Shown one piece after another: positions 8,112 to 13,264 of a DNA stretch of 40,330 nucleotides. Numbering within the stretch: position 1 is the first letter of the stretch; each line of letters begins with the position of its first letter. A program made the translations under genes and the position numbers. The stretch is from a virus. Where the stretch lies: IMG/VR virus record IMGVR_UViG_3300028706_000016, positions 1-40,330 of that record, one strand, 5' to 3'. The notes under the pieces were generated by a model. The model was given only the letters and a program-made list of their open reading frames with translations, did not search any database and was not told the DNA's origin.

Positions 8112-8127
8112 ACACTTCTTGAAGTGT
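8112..8127. promoter_or_regulatory. ACACTTC-TT-GAAGTGT palindrome, copy 2
   Basis: A perfect 7-bp inverted repeat with a TT centre, 18 nt before the ATG at 8146. A TATTAT box at 8102..8107 ends 4 bp upstream, so the palindrome could overlap a start point, or as RNA form a CUUG-capped hairpin. Confidence 0.65.
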
Positions 8128-8145
8128 AAAACAATGGAGAAAAAC

Positions 8146-8772
8146 ATGTCAAAATCAAAAGATAACACTAAGAATATACCTAAGCACATTCCACTTGATA
8201 AAACGGTGGTTGAGAAGAAGTTTAAAGAGTCAAACGAATGCCAACTGGCTGAAAAAGAGTTAAGCGCTCTAGATACAGCCAACAAAGCATTTGATAAAAG
8301 AGTCTTCAAATGGATAACAACAACCAACCCAACGGGAGTTCAAACTAGTATTCACAATGTTTTTGAGTTTGCAAACTTTCACAAGGTAGTTGAGCCGAAT
8401 CAGCCAAAACTGAATCAGCTAAAACAAGCCTTTGATAGAGCATACAAAAAAGCTGAAAATGATGATAAGTTGAAAAGTTTTGTTAAGGAAAGCCGTAAGA
8501 CTATCCATAACAACACAATTAATAACAATGAGTCAATCAAGCTAGATACACCATTGGCCCGTAAAGGTGGCATAATTAGAACGATTATTGACATTACCAA
8601 AGATAAAGATGATAACTTCAAAACATCCGAGGAAATGGCAACTAAATCACCTAAACAGATTCAAGCGCTTAAAAACTTACTTAATGAATTCTGGATTGAT
8701 GTTGAATTAATCAAAGAAGAACAAACTAAGAAAATAAAAGAGCGTCAAGAAAAAGAAAAATCTGTTGCTTAG
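8146..8772 (+). CDS. Isolated lysine-rich early protein, possible regulator
   Basis: I placed the start at the ATG at 8146 (MSKSKDNTKNIPKHIP, 208 residues) because GGAG lies 7 bases upstream; the ATG at 8134 has no ribosome-binding site and upstream in-frame codons fall in the palindrome. I do not recognise the family. The product is rich in Lys and Asn, mostly helical by eye, and ends in a charged helix ('KKIKERQEKEKSVA'). It is a single-gene unit: promoter and palindromes before it, a strong intrinsic terminator after it. It is the first rightward gene next to two of the five palindromes, which makes it a candidate for the protein that binds them; that is inference. Confidence 0.75.
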   Translation: MSKSKDNTKNIPKHIPLDKTVVEKKFKESNECQLAEKELSALDTANKAFDKRVFKWITTTNPTGVQTSIHNVFEFANFHKVVEPNQPKLNQLKQAFDRAYKKAENDDKLKSFVKESRKTIHNNTINNNESIKLDTPLARKGGIIRTIIDITKDKDDNFKTSEEMATKSPKQIQALKNLLNEFWIDVELIKEEQTKKIKERQEKEKSVA

Positions 8773-8783
8773 GTTCACAAACG

Positions 8784-8813
8784 AAAAGCCCCGTTTTATA
8801 CGGGGTTTTTTTT
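8784..8813 (+). terminator. Rho-independent terminator
   Basis: CCCCG and CGGGG pair around a 7-nt loop (TTTTATA) and are followed by eight T residues; an A-tract precedes the stem. It ends the transcript of the 8146 gene and separates it from the downstream promoter at 8864. Confidence 0.9.
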
Positions 8814-8863
8814 GGTTCTTGAAAATTAATAAGTGAGATGGGATAAAGAATATTGCTACCCGT

Positions 8864-8891
8864 TTGACTTATTCATTTTTATATGGATAAT
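8864..8891 (+). promoter_or_regulatory. Strong rightward sigma70-like promoter
   Basis: TTGACT (8864..8869) and GATAAT (8886..8891), each 5 of 6 to consensus, are separated by 16 bp. The start point would be near 8898. The CACTTC palindrome at 8907..8922 lies just downstream, in a classical place for a repressor operator or in the mRNA leader. Confidence 0.65.
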
Positions 8892-8906
8892 TAAGTATAA
8901 ACACTC

Positions 8907-8922
8907 ACACTTCGTGAAGTGT
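8907..8922. promoter_or_regulatory. ACACTTC-GT-GAAGTGT palindrome, copy 3
   Basis: A perfect 7-bp inverted repeat with a GT centre, 18 nt before the ATG at 8941 and about 9-24 nt after the predicted start of transcription. Confidence 0.65.
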
Positions 8923-8940
8923 AAAAATACAGGAGTATAA

Positions 8941-9141
8941 ATGTACGATACAATGAAAGAATACCTAACTGATTTATATATAGATGATTGGGATAGTAAA
9001 GAGTATAAACTAATGCAAGAACAAGCGTTATACTATGTTGCCGATGATACTGGATTAGTTATGTTGGATAATGTAGACTTTGAGACTGCTTATAAATATG
9101 CCGATAAGATGGAGAATTGTGGAGCATATAGAAAAGTATAA
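8941..9141 (+). CDS. Small acidic early protein
   Basis: A 66-residue product (MYDTMKEYLTDLYIDDWDSK) with many Asp, Glu and Tyr residues. The ribosome-binding site AGGAG precedes the ATG. It is the first gene after the promoter at 8864. I do not recognise a family. Size, acidity and early position are like those of phage host-takeover or anti-restriction proteins, but nothing in the sequence proves this. Confidence 0.65.
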   Translation: MYDTMKEYLTDLYIDDWDSKEYKLMQEQALYYVADDTGLVMLDNVDFETAYKYADKMENCGAYRKV

Positions 9142-9306
9142 GAATTTGTATGTTTGTCTCCATAGGCATACATCTTAAAAGCCCTGAGCATGGCTAGGTG
9201 GAAGTCCTGTAAACTGCTCATTAGTTGTAAACAGTATAGGCTATTGCTATTGACTCCGGAGGGCGATAGTCTATACTCTTTATAACTAAAATGGAGGTAT
9301 AAAGCA
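9142..9306 (+). ncRNA. Structured intergenic leader
   Basis: This 165-nt gap looks folded rather than random. GTATAGGCTATTGC (9234..9247) pairs over 14 positions, with two G-U pairs, to the strand at 9263..9276. Its 15-nt loop contains the palindrome CTCCGGAG (9254..9261). Upstream, TGAGCA (9185..9190) pairs with TGCTCA (9215..9220). GCCCT (9181..9185) can also pair with AGGGC (9260..9264), which would compete with both stems, so two alternative folds are possible. The loop bases CTCC can pair with the GGAG of the next gene's ribosome-binding site (9293..9297). It could be a cis-regulatory leader or a small RNA. Confidence 0.45.
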
Positions 9307-9933
9307 ATGAAAAGAAAGATTGTCTTTAAAGGCAATACGCTGACAATGCATACATGCAAGAAAAACATTAAGCATATATACATAAAGCGTAAAGCTATTG
9401 AGGAAAATCTGTGGTATTGGGATAATCACTGGAAGTGTAGAGAAGGTGCGACATCTAGCAGGATAAATTGGAAAGAGTATGTTCATTGTAATATACCTTT
9501 GTCAAAATATATTGCTGTTGTTTCAGCGTCTTCACCTAGACAAAACTGGAAACGAAACTTGCTAGTTGCTGATGAGTTGATAAAGTATGGTGATACAGGT
9601 ATCATCAAGCAATTCAAAGATAAAGCAAAGCAAGTTATATTTTCAAGTGGTAAACCTGATGAGTTATGGGATATTCTGAACGGCAACAAGACTCAGAATT
9701 TCTTTATGAACTTACTATACCCAGATGATAAGCGATATGTAACAGTGGATAGACATGCACTAAGTATCGCCTTAGGTCGTACATGTACTGACCAAGAAAA
9801 AGGATTGACTGACAAACAGTATGAGTTTTTTGCTGAATGTTACAAGGAACTAGCACAAGAGTTAGACTTAGTGCCAAATTTCCTGCAATCAATTACTTGG
9901 CAGGCATGGAGGCGAATTAATAATATAAAATAA
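9307..9933 (+). CDS. Conserved phage protein, possibly DNA-glycosylase-like
   Basis: The 208-residue product has the conserved stretches 'VVSASSPRQNWKRNLLVADE' (about residue 73 onward), 'NGNKTQNFFMNLL' and 'YVTVDRHALSIALG'. I recall a family of phage and plasmid proteins of unknown function (DUF7178-like) with the same SPR-NW and VDRHA motifs. The 'GNKTQNFF..L' then 'VTVDRHA' order resembles the helix-hairpin-helix and catalytic-Asp region of HhH-GPD base-excision glycosylases ('GxKxA..F...L....VDxHV'), so an enzyme acting on DNA bases is possible. This is inference from motif spacing. The start has GGAGG 9 bases upstream; the long structured leader may control it. Confidence 0.7.
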   Translation: MKRKIVFKGNTLTMHTCKKNIKHIYIKRKAIEENLWYWDNHWKCREGATSSRINWKEYVHCNIPLSKYIAVVSASSPRQNWKRNLLVADELIKYGDTGIIKQFKDKAKQVIFSSGKPDELWDILNGNKTQNFFMNLLYPDDKRYVTVDRHALSIALGRTCTDQEKGLTDKQYEFFAECYKELAQELDLVPNFLQSITWQAWRRINNIK

Positions 9934-9942
9934 GGAGGGTGT

Positions 9943-10128
9943 ATGGTAAATACTTACCTAGACAATTTGACACCTAAGAAGAAGTTTGTACACTTCGATA
10001 TTTTAGGTTTCAAATTTAGATTAAAGACTTATCCAAGAGAGTCAATAAAGAAATATAATATTTATATTGACCGTCAAGGATTGGGTGTGAACTTTAGCAA
10101 GAGAAATTTCAAAATTTATCTAGCATAA
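9943..10128 (+). CDS. Small basic early protein
   Basis: A 61-residue, basic product (MVNTYLDNLTPKKKFVHFD) with alternating aromatic and basic residues, probably a small beta-rich fold. AAGGAGGGTGT gives a near-perfect ribosome-binding site. It lies between the glycosylase-like gene and the endonuclease VII gene. No family is recognised. Confidence 0.6.
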   Translation: MVNTYLDNLTPKKKFVHFDILGFKFRLKTYPRESIKKYNIYIDRQGLGVNFSKRNFKIYLA

Positions 10129-10138
10129 AGGAGGTTGT

Positions 10139-10558
10139 ATGGATGCAAGTGTTCCACTAAGAAAATGTGTTAAGTGTGGATTAGAAGCACACACAGATGA
10201 TGACTTGGAATTGTTTGTTAGGGAGGAAAATTGTAAGTACAGTAGAAGACTTCTATGTTATTCTTGTAATAGAAAAAGAGTGGCAAAATGGGGAAAGGAA
10301 AATCCTGAAAAGAATACAAAAGGTAAACTCGATTCTCGTGCTCGAAGAATATATAAGATAACATATGAAGAATATGTGAAGAGGATGTCTACTTCGGATT
10401 GTTGTGAGATATGTGGTGTTAAGGAGCAATTGTGCTATGACCACGACCATAAGACGATGGAGTTTAGAGGTGTTCTTTGCAGTAAGTGTAACAGGAGTGT
10501 TGGACAGCTAGGTGATACGCTGGAATCAATACAAAAAGTAATAGACTATTTAAAATAA
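10139..10558 (+). CDS. Recombination endonuclease VII-like nuclease
   Basis: The 139-residue product has a C-terminal treble-clef His-Me finger: 'CEICG' (first Cys pair), 'YDHDHKTMEFRGVLCSKCN' and 'RSVGQLGDTLESIQKVIDYL'. This is the signature of T4 endonuclease VII (gp49) and its many phage relatives, which cut Holliday junctions and branched DNA before packaging. The His in 'DHDH' is the expected catalytic residue and the two CxxC pairs bind zinc. The N-terminal half has another CxxC pair set ('CVKCG', 'CYSCN'), a second zinc ribbon often seen in phage versions. The ribosome-binding site AAAGGAGGTTGT is excellent. A RusA-type resolvase is also encoded (20744), so branch cutting may be duplicated. 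Confidence 0.85.
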   Translation: MDASVPLRKCVKCGLEAHTDDDLELFVREENCKYSRRLLCYSCNRKRVAKWGKENPEKNTKGKLDSRARRIYKITYEEYVKRMSTSDCCEICGVKEQLCYDHDHKTMEFRGVLCSKCNRSVGQLGDTLESIQKVIDYLK

Positions 10559-10568
10559 GGAGATGTAT

Positions 10569-10817
10569 ATGTTTCAAGATATGTTTGATAAAGCTAGTGC
10601 TAAACCTAGCATAGATGTCACTACTTTAGTAAAAGATAATTGGTATGTGATTGATTTAATGGGTATGAATGTCCGAGCCAAGCTATTGGATTCACCAAGG
10701 CAAGGCAGGGGATGGAAGAAAACTGTCATGATGGATGTGCGTGGCTCTGATGTGGGTATGTATGATGAGATGGGCAGTGTTTATGTCTCTGACATTGTTG
10801 GAGAGCATGAGGAGTAA
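10569..10817 (+). CDS. Small early protein of unknown function
   Basis: The ATG at 10569 (MFQDMFDKASAKPSID, 82 residues) is preferred over the one at 10563, which has no room for its GGAG ribosome-binding site. The product looks like a small beta-barrel ('NWYVIDLMGMNVRAKLLDSP', ending 'YVSDIVGEHEE'). No family is recognised. The next gene starts 8 bp after the stop. Confidence 0.55.
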   Translation: MFQDMFDKASAKPSIDVTTLVKDNWYVIDLMGMNVRAKLLDSPRQGRGWKKTVMMDVRGSDVGMYDEMGSVYVSDIVGEHEE

Positions 10818-10824
10818 TGGTCTT

Positions 10825-11202
10825 ATGAACAGAACTTATGTGCTGTCAGATGGCAGAGAAGTAAATGTGTATGATGTTATGGATGCTACCGGTCTTACAA
10901 AGGCCGGTGCATACAAAAGATTAGCACACAACAGAGATGTTGATGATGTGTTTGCTAAAGCAGGTCACATGAAAGGCAGGAGAATACTTAAACATGTATG
11001 GGAAAGTGAGCCAGTTAGAGTAGTAATGGGCATACCTATCAACCCAGAGTATTTAGATGGCAAAGTAAGTGGCAATTCTATGTACGACAGGGATGGAAAA
11101 CTGCTAAAATATGGTGACCGTGTTGCTTTACACAAATATAGGACAAAAAACAGGCAAGAATGGCGAGAAAACACACCTAATATTAAAAATAAGGAGCGAT
11201 AA
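10825..11202 (+). CDS. Putative helix-turn-helix DNA-binding protein
   Basis: I start the gene at the ATG at 10825 (MNRTYVLSDGREVNVYDVMD, 125 residues). An upstream in-frame ATG at 10807 would add six residues and overlap the preceding gene. Residues 18-38, 'DATGLTKAGAYKRLAHNRD', have the look of a helix-turn-helix in which a small alternation of Gly-Leu-Thr-Lys precedes a recognition helix. The rest is charged and lacks other motifs. It could be a small transcription regulator or a DNA-binding accessory protein. The stop overlaps the next start by one base (TAATG). Confidence 0.55.
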   Translation: MNRTYVLSDGREVNVYDVMDATGLTKAGAYKRLAHNRDVDDVFAKAGHMKGRRILKHVWESEPVRVVMGIPINPEYLDGKVSGNSMYDRDGKLLKYGDRVALHKYRTKNRQEWRENTPNIKNKER

Positions 11203-11375
11203 TGGCTGATATATACTTAAAATTGTATGAAGAATGTACAAAAGAGAGAAAAATACTAGATGCTGAGGTAAAAAAGGTGACAGATGACGCATCTTTGCAG
11301 GTATTTCTTGATAAAGTCAAGAGATTGGAAGGTAAATATAATAAACTTAAACGAATGGAGCGTAACATATTATGA
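11202..11375 (+). CDS. Small coiled-coil protein
   Basis: A 57-residue ORF (MADIYLKLYEECTKERKILD) with AAGGAGCGATA before its ATG. The whole product is predicted helical with heptad-like Leu/Val/Lys spacing. It overlaps the previous stop by one base and the next start by four (ATGA), typical of a coupled operon. No family recognised. Confidence 0.6.
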   Translation: MADIYLKLYEECTKERKILDAEVKKVTDDASLQVFLDKVKRLEGKYNKLKRMERNIL

Positions 11376-11656
11376 GTATAGATATAACAGTATATGCAAG
11401 TGATATAAGGAATTTGGGTGAGGAGATAGAAAACCACCTGAATATTGAGAATGAGTACGGACACAGTATATTTGATGAGGATGACAGGCTTAGTCTGATT
11501 GACTATGACTATTCACTTGAACCTCACACATATATAAGTATAATGGTAGATATGCAGGAGCAAATCCATGACTTGCGTAACCAGATAGAACTACAGAAAA
11601 AGTGGATTAAAAATAGAGAGGAGGTAGAAAAATGGGATGGTTCAATGTTAAAGTAA
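11372..11656 (+). CDS. Small acidic protein with C-terminal helix
   Basis: A 94-residue product (MSIDITVYASDIRNLGEEIE). The first 60 residues are rich in Asp, Glu and Tyr ('IFDEDDRLSLIDYDYSLEPH'); the last 35 form a likely coiled coil ('MQEQIHDLRNQIELQKKW'). No family recognised. It overlaps both neighbours. Confidence 0.6.
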   Translation: MSIDITVYASDIRNLGEEIENHLNIENEYGHSIFDEDDRLSLIDYDYSLEPHTYISIMVDMQEQIHDLRNQIELQKKWIKNREEVEKWDGSMLK

Positions 11657-11880
11657 AGCTAACACAGGAGTCAGTTTTTAATGTAGATGTAGAAGCTGAT
11701 AGCCATGATGAAGCAGAGCAAGTGGCCAAGGACAGTGTATGGGATGATGACTACGCTGACTGGATAAGAACAACACTTGAGATTACTGATGAAGAGTATG
11801 ATGCTGATGAGTGGTGTCGAGAGTGTGACAAGCCTATTGATTACTGTGAATGTGAGGAGGATGAAGATGAATCCGAATAA
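11632..11880 (+). CDS. Small very acidic protein with C-terminal Cys cluster
   Basis: An 82-residue product. The N-terminal half ('VKVKLTQESVFNVDVEADS' then 'DEAEQVA') resembles the short beta-alpha domain of DpnD/PcfM-like phage proteins. The C-terminal half has 'CRECDKPIDYCEC', four Cys that may bind zinc, in a tail made almost only of Asp and Glu. GGAGG lies before the ATG at 11632. Function unknown; the charge pattern is like that of DNA-mimic proteins, which is only a hint. Confidence 0.6.
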   Translation: MGWFNVKVKLTQESVFNVDVEADSHDEAEQVAKDSVWDDDYADWIRTTLEITDEEYDADEWCRECDKPIDYCECEEDEDESE

Positions 11881-12058
11881 CAATATGAATGCTTACAAAC
11901 AGGCACTGCAAATCAACAGGGATTTAAAGAGAAGAATCGACAATGCTAATAAAATAGTTGATGAACTTCTAGAAGTAAACGAGCATATGCAATATTTACA
12001 TGCCTTAAAAGAGGTGTTGAATCCCTTAGTATTTAAACTAGAAGAGGAGGATAAGTGA
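11867..12058 (+). CDS. Small helical protein
   Basis: I start at the ATG at 11867 (MNPNNNMNAYKQALQINRDL, 63 residues), 6 bases after GAGGAGG; the ATG at 11861 is too close to it. The product is Asn-rich at the N-terminus and otherwise a helical hairpin. It begins inside the end of the preceding gene and its stop overlaps the next start by one base (TGATG). No family recognised. Confidence 0.55.
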   Translation: MNPNNNMNAYKQALQINRDLKRRIDNANKIVDELLEVNEHMQYLHALKEVLNPLVFKLEEEDK

Positions 12059-12219
12059 TGGATGCAATGGAAGTGTTACAGGACTTAGGAATGAATGTTT
12101 TTAGTGGAAGTGACATTGAATTCTTTATGAAGTATGGTATAACATTACAGATGTTAATGGGTGAGGAGGAAATACCTCAAGAAATTTTAGACAAAGTAAA
12201 GGAGGATATGAATGGCTGA
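12058..12219 (+). CDS. Small acidic helical protein
   Basis: A 53-residue ORF (MDAMEVLQDLGMNVFSGSDI, ending VKEDMNG). GAGGAGG lies 6-8 bases before the ATG. It overlaps both neighbours by a few bases. The product is Met- and Glu-rich with no recognised family. Confidence 0.5.
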   Translation: MDAMEVLQDLGMNVFSGSDIEFFMKYGITLQMLMGEEEIPQEILDKVKEDMNG

Positions 12220-12409
12220 TATAAATGGTGTTGAGTGTACCTACGCTAACAAGGATGAGTACGATTTCGAGGGTGGAGAATACGACAGTAATGAAGTAGA
12301 TACTATAATGCAGAGTGATGAGTATGCACAAGAGCATTTAGACTACAGTAAATTATTACTTGAAGATTATATAAAGAGTAAAGACAGGTGGATACAAAGA
12401 AACCTATGA
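12212..12409 (+). CDS. Small acidic protein, end of the early small-gene run
   Basis: A 65-residue product (MADINGVECTYANKDEYDFE) with many Asp, Glu and Tyr. AAGGAGG precedes the ATG. It ends the chain of overlapping small genes that began at 10825 and is followed by the 256-bp palindrome-rich gap. No family recognised. Confidence 0.55.
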   Translation: MADINGVECTYANKDEYDFEGGEYDSNEVDTIMQSDEYAQEHLDYSKLLLEDYIKSKDRWIQRNL

Positions 12410-12665
12410 TATAATAATACTTAGTATATATACTAGGTATTCCTATGATGTTATTAGTTGTAATTATATATAGTATACATTCTAGGTGTACCTAGTTAGT
12501 ACCTCTAGAAGTGCTACAGTTTTTCTTCCATTTTTTCTGTGGCACTTCTAGTGGTATTAATACTACTAAGGGCAATTTCTTGATGATATGAGAGTCTTTG
12601 CTAACAGAGGTGGGCAATCTTGTACTAAAGAGCCTCTTAAAATAACTAGGATAGGTGGAGCGTAT
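12410..12665. other. Second control region, dense in palindromes
   Basis: This 256-bp gap lies upstream of the SSB, primase-helicase and polymerase genes. Within 150 bp it holds TAGTATATATACTA (12422..12435), the word TATATATAGTATA (12465..12477) shared with the first control region, CTAGGT-GT-ACCTAG (12482..12495), a 15-bp stem (12505..12551) and an 18-bp near-palindrome (12550..12567). The rest, to the ribosome-binding site at about 12656, shows no clear promoter. An ORF opening at 12588 has no ribosome-binding site. Candidates are a secondary origin, a middle-gene control site or a processing site. Confidence 0.55.
12505..12551. repeat. 15-bp stem with 17-nt pyrimidine-rich loop
   Basis: CTAGAAGTGCTACAG (12505..12519) pairs with CTGTGGCACTTCTAG (12537..12551) over all 15 positions with one T-G pair. 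The 17-nt loop is T and C apart from one A. No T-tract follows in either direction, so it is not a standard terminator. The arms contain the same half-sites (GAAGTG, CACTTC) as the dispersed palindrome, but facing the other way. Confidence 0.7.
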
Positions 12666-12839
12666 ATGGCAGTGGTTCAGCATGGACATAGCATTGGCTA
12701 CGAGAGTAGGCTTAGAACTGAAGGTAAGAGTCACCTTCCCAACAAAGACTCACCAAAAGGGTTGCACTTCAAGAAGTGTGACATTGATGTTAATTATAAA
12801 GGAGATATATATGTCAGAAACAATGGCACTAACTGGTAA
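12666..12839 (+). CDS. Possible small protein overlapping the SSB start
   Basis: A 57-residue ORF (MAVVQHGHSIGYESRLRTEG) with GGAG 5 bases before its ATG. It overlaps the SSB gene by 29 bp in another frame. The CACTTC palindrome at 12765 falls inside it. I do not recognise the protein. It could be a leader peptide whose translation affects the SSB gene, or simply an open frame within a long leader. Confidence 0.35.
   Translation: MAVVQHGHSIGYESRLRTEGKSHLPNKDSPKGLHFKKCDIDVNYKGDIYVRNNGTNW
12765..12778. promoter_or_regulatory. CACTTC-AA-GAAGTG palindrome, copy 4
   Basis: A perfect 6-bp inverted repeat with an AA centre (flanks G and T do not pair further), 32 nt before the SSB start at 12811. 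Confidence 0.6.
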
Positions 12840-13197
12840 GGTTGTATTTAATCATGTAACTATACCCGACAACTTCAAGGGTTCAGAGAGATATGCTTTG
12901 ACCATTGCGTTGGATAAGGCTGGTCTTAAAACTGCTGAGAAAGCAGGTCTTAAGACTAGTGAGTATGATGGTAATGTACAAATTACTAGTCGCAGAAAGG
13001 TAGACTTTGACCGACCTAGGATTTACAATAAAGACAAAGACTTGGTTGATGCTGGACACCTGTCTCTGTTTGGAGATAAGGTAACTGTGGCTGTTAAGCA
13101 AGGAAAGGGAGACTTGAGTGGATATACTTATCTAGAGGCTATCCGTGTAGAAGAGAAGGCAGATGGAGTGGAGGACTTCGACCCATCTGAATTCTAA
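12811..13197 (+). CDS. Single-stranded DNA-binding protein, T7 gp2.5-like
   Basis: The 128-residue product (start MSETMALTGKVVFNHVTIPD) has the beta-strand pattern 'YALTIALDKAGLKT', 'ITSRRKVDFDRPRIYN' and 'VTVAVKQGKGDLSGYTYLEA' of an OB-fold and ends in an acidic tail with a terminal aromatic residue ('GVEDFDPSEF'). T7 gp2.5-type SSBs share this design; the tail recruits the polymerase and primase-helicase. The gene precedes those two partners, as in T7-like replication modules. AAAGGAGATATAT precedes the ATG. An internal near-repeat 'AGLKTAEKAGLKTSE' is visible. It is preceded by the palindrome at 12765 and followed by a UUCG-capped hairpin. Confidence 0.8.
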   Translation: MSETMALTGKVVFNHVTIPDNFKGSERYALTIALDKAGLKTAEKAGLKTSEYDGNVQITSRRKVDFDRPRIYNKDKDLVDAGHLSLFGDKVTVAVKQGKGDLSGYTYLEAIRVEEKADGVEDFDPSEF

Positions 13198-13220
13198 TTC
13201 TGATAAGGCTGTTAAACATG

Positions 13221-13238
13221 GGGCATCTTCGGATGCCC
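13221..13238 (+). terminator. UUCG-capped hairpin between SSB and primase genes
   Basis: GGGCATC and GATGCCC pair around a TTCG tetraloop, an unusually stable cap. The stem is followed by TTTACATTTT, an interrupted T-tract. It may be a partial terminator that gives more SSB than primase, or a 3'-end stabiliser of the SSB message. Confidence 0.6.
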
Positions 13239-13264
13239 TTTACATTTTAAGTAAGGGAGAAAAC

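Larger units (their letters stand above)
7388..8145. other. Divergent control region, possible replication origin
   Basis: This 758-bp gap separates the leftward late arm from the rightward early arm. Reading left to right it contains the terS promoter candidate, two CTAG palindromes with a TATATATAGTATA word between them, and a G+C-richer block (about 7570-7690) with a repeated TGCCGAAAT word and short hairpins. It continues with an A+T-rich repeat array (about 7698-7900), a CACTTC palindrome, a rightward sigma70-like promoter, a structured leader, and a second CACTTC palindrome just before the first rightward gene. No convincing gene lies in it. Its position between diverging arms makes it the best candidate for an origin or master switch; origin function is inference. 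Confidence 0.6.

Noticed and set aside
9180-9276. Possible cobalamin riboswitch (GGTGGAAGTCC resembles the P4 box; phage has a B12-dependent reductase)
   Set aside because: The other conserved boxes (GGGAA before it, GCCACTG and the 3' CCTGCC) are missing, and the reductase is 8.7 kb away. Kept only as an unnamed structured leader.
8800-9300. tRNA gene
   Set aside because: No cloverleaf with a T-loop TTC[GA]A and acceptor pairing could be built here or in the other gaps; CRISPR-like spaced direct repeats were also looked for and not seen.
10139-10558. Group I intron around the HNH/EndoVII gene
   Set aside because: Neighbouring genes are not split and no conserved intron core (P, Q, R, S elements) is visible on either side.
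12505-12551. lox- or FRT-type recombination site
   Set aside because: Arms of 15 bp with a spacer of 17 do not fit the 6-8-bp spacer of tyrosine recombinase core sites, and no recombinase gene is present.
12588-12839. 83-residue ORF starting at 12588
   Set aside because: No ribosome-binding site at 12588; the internal ATG at 12666 has one, so only that shorter form is kept, at low confidence.
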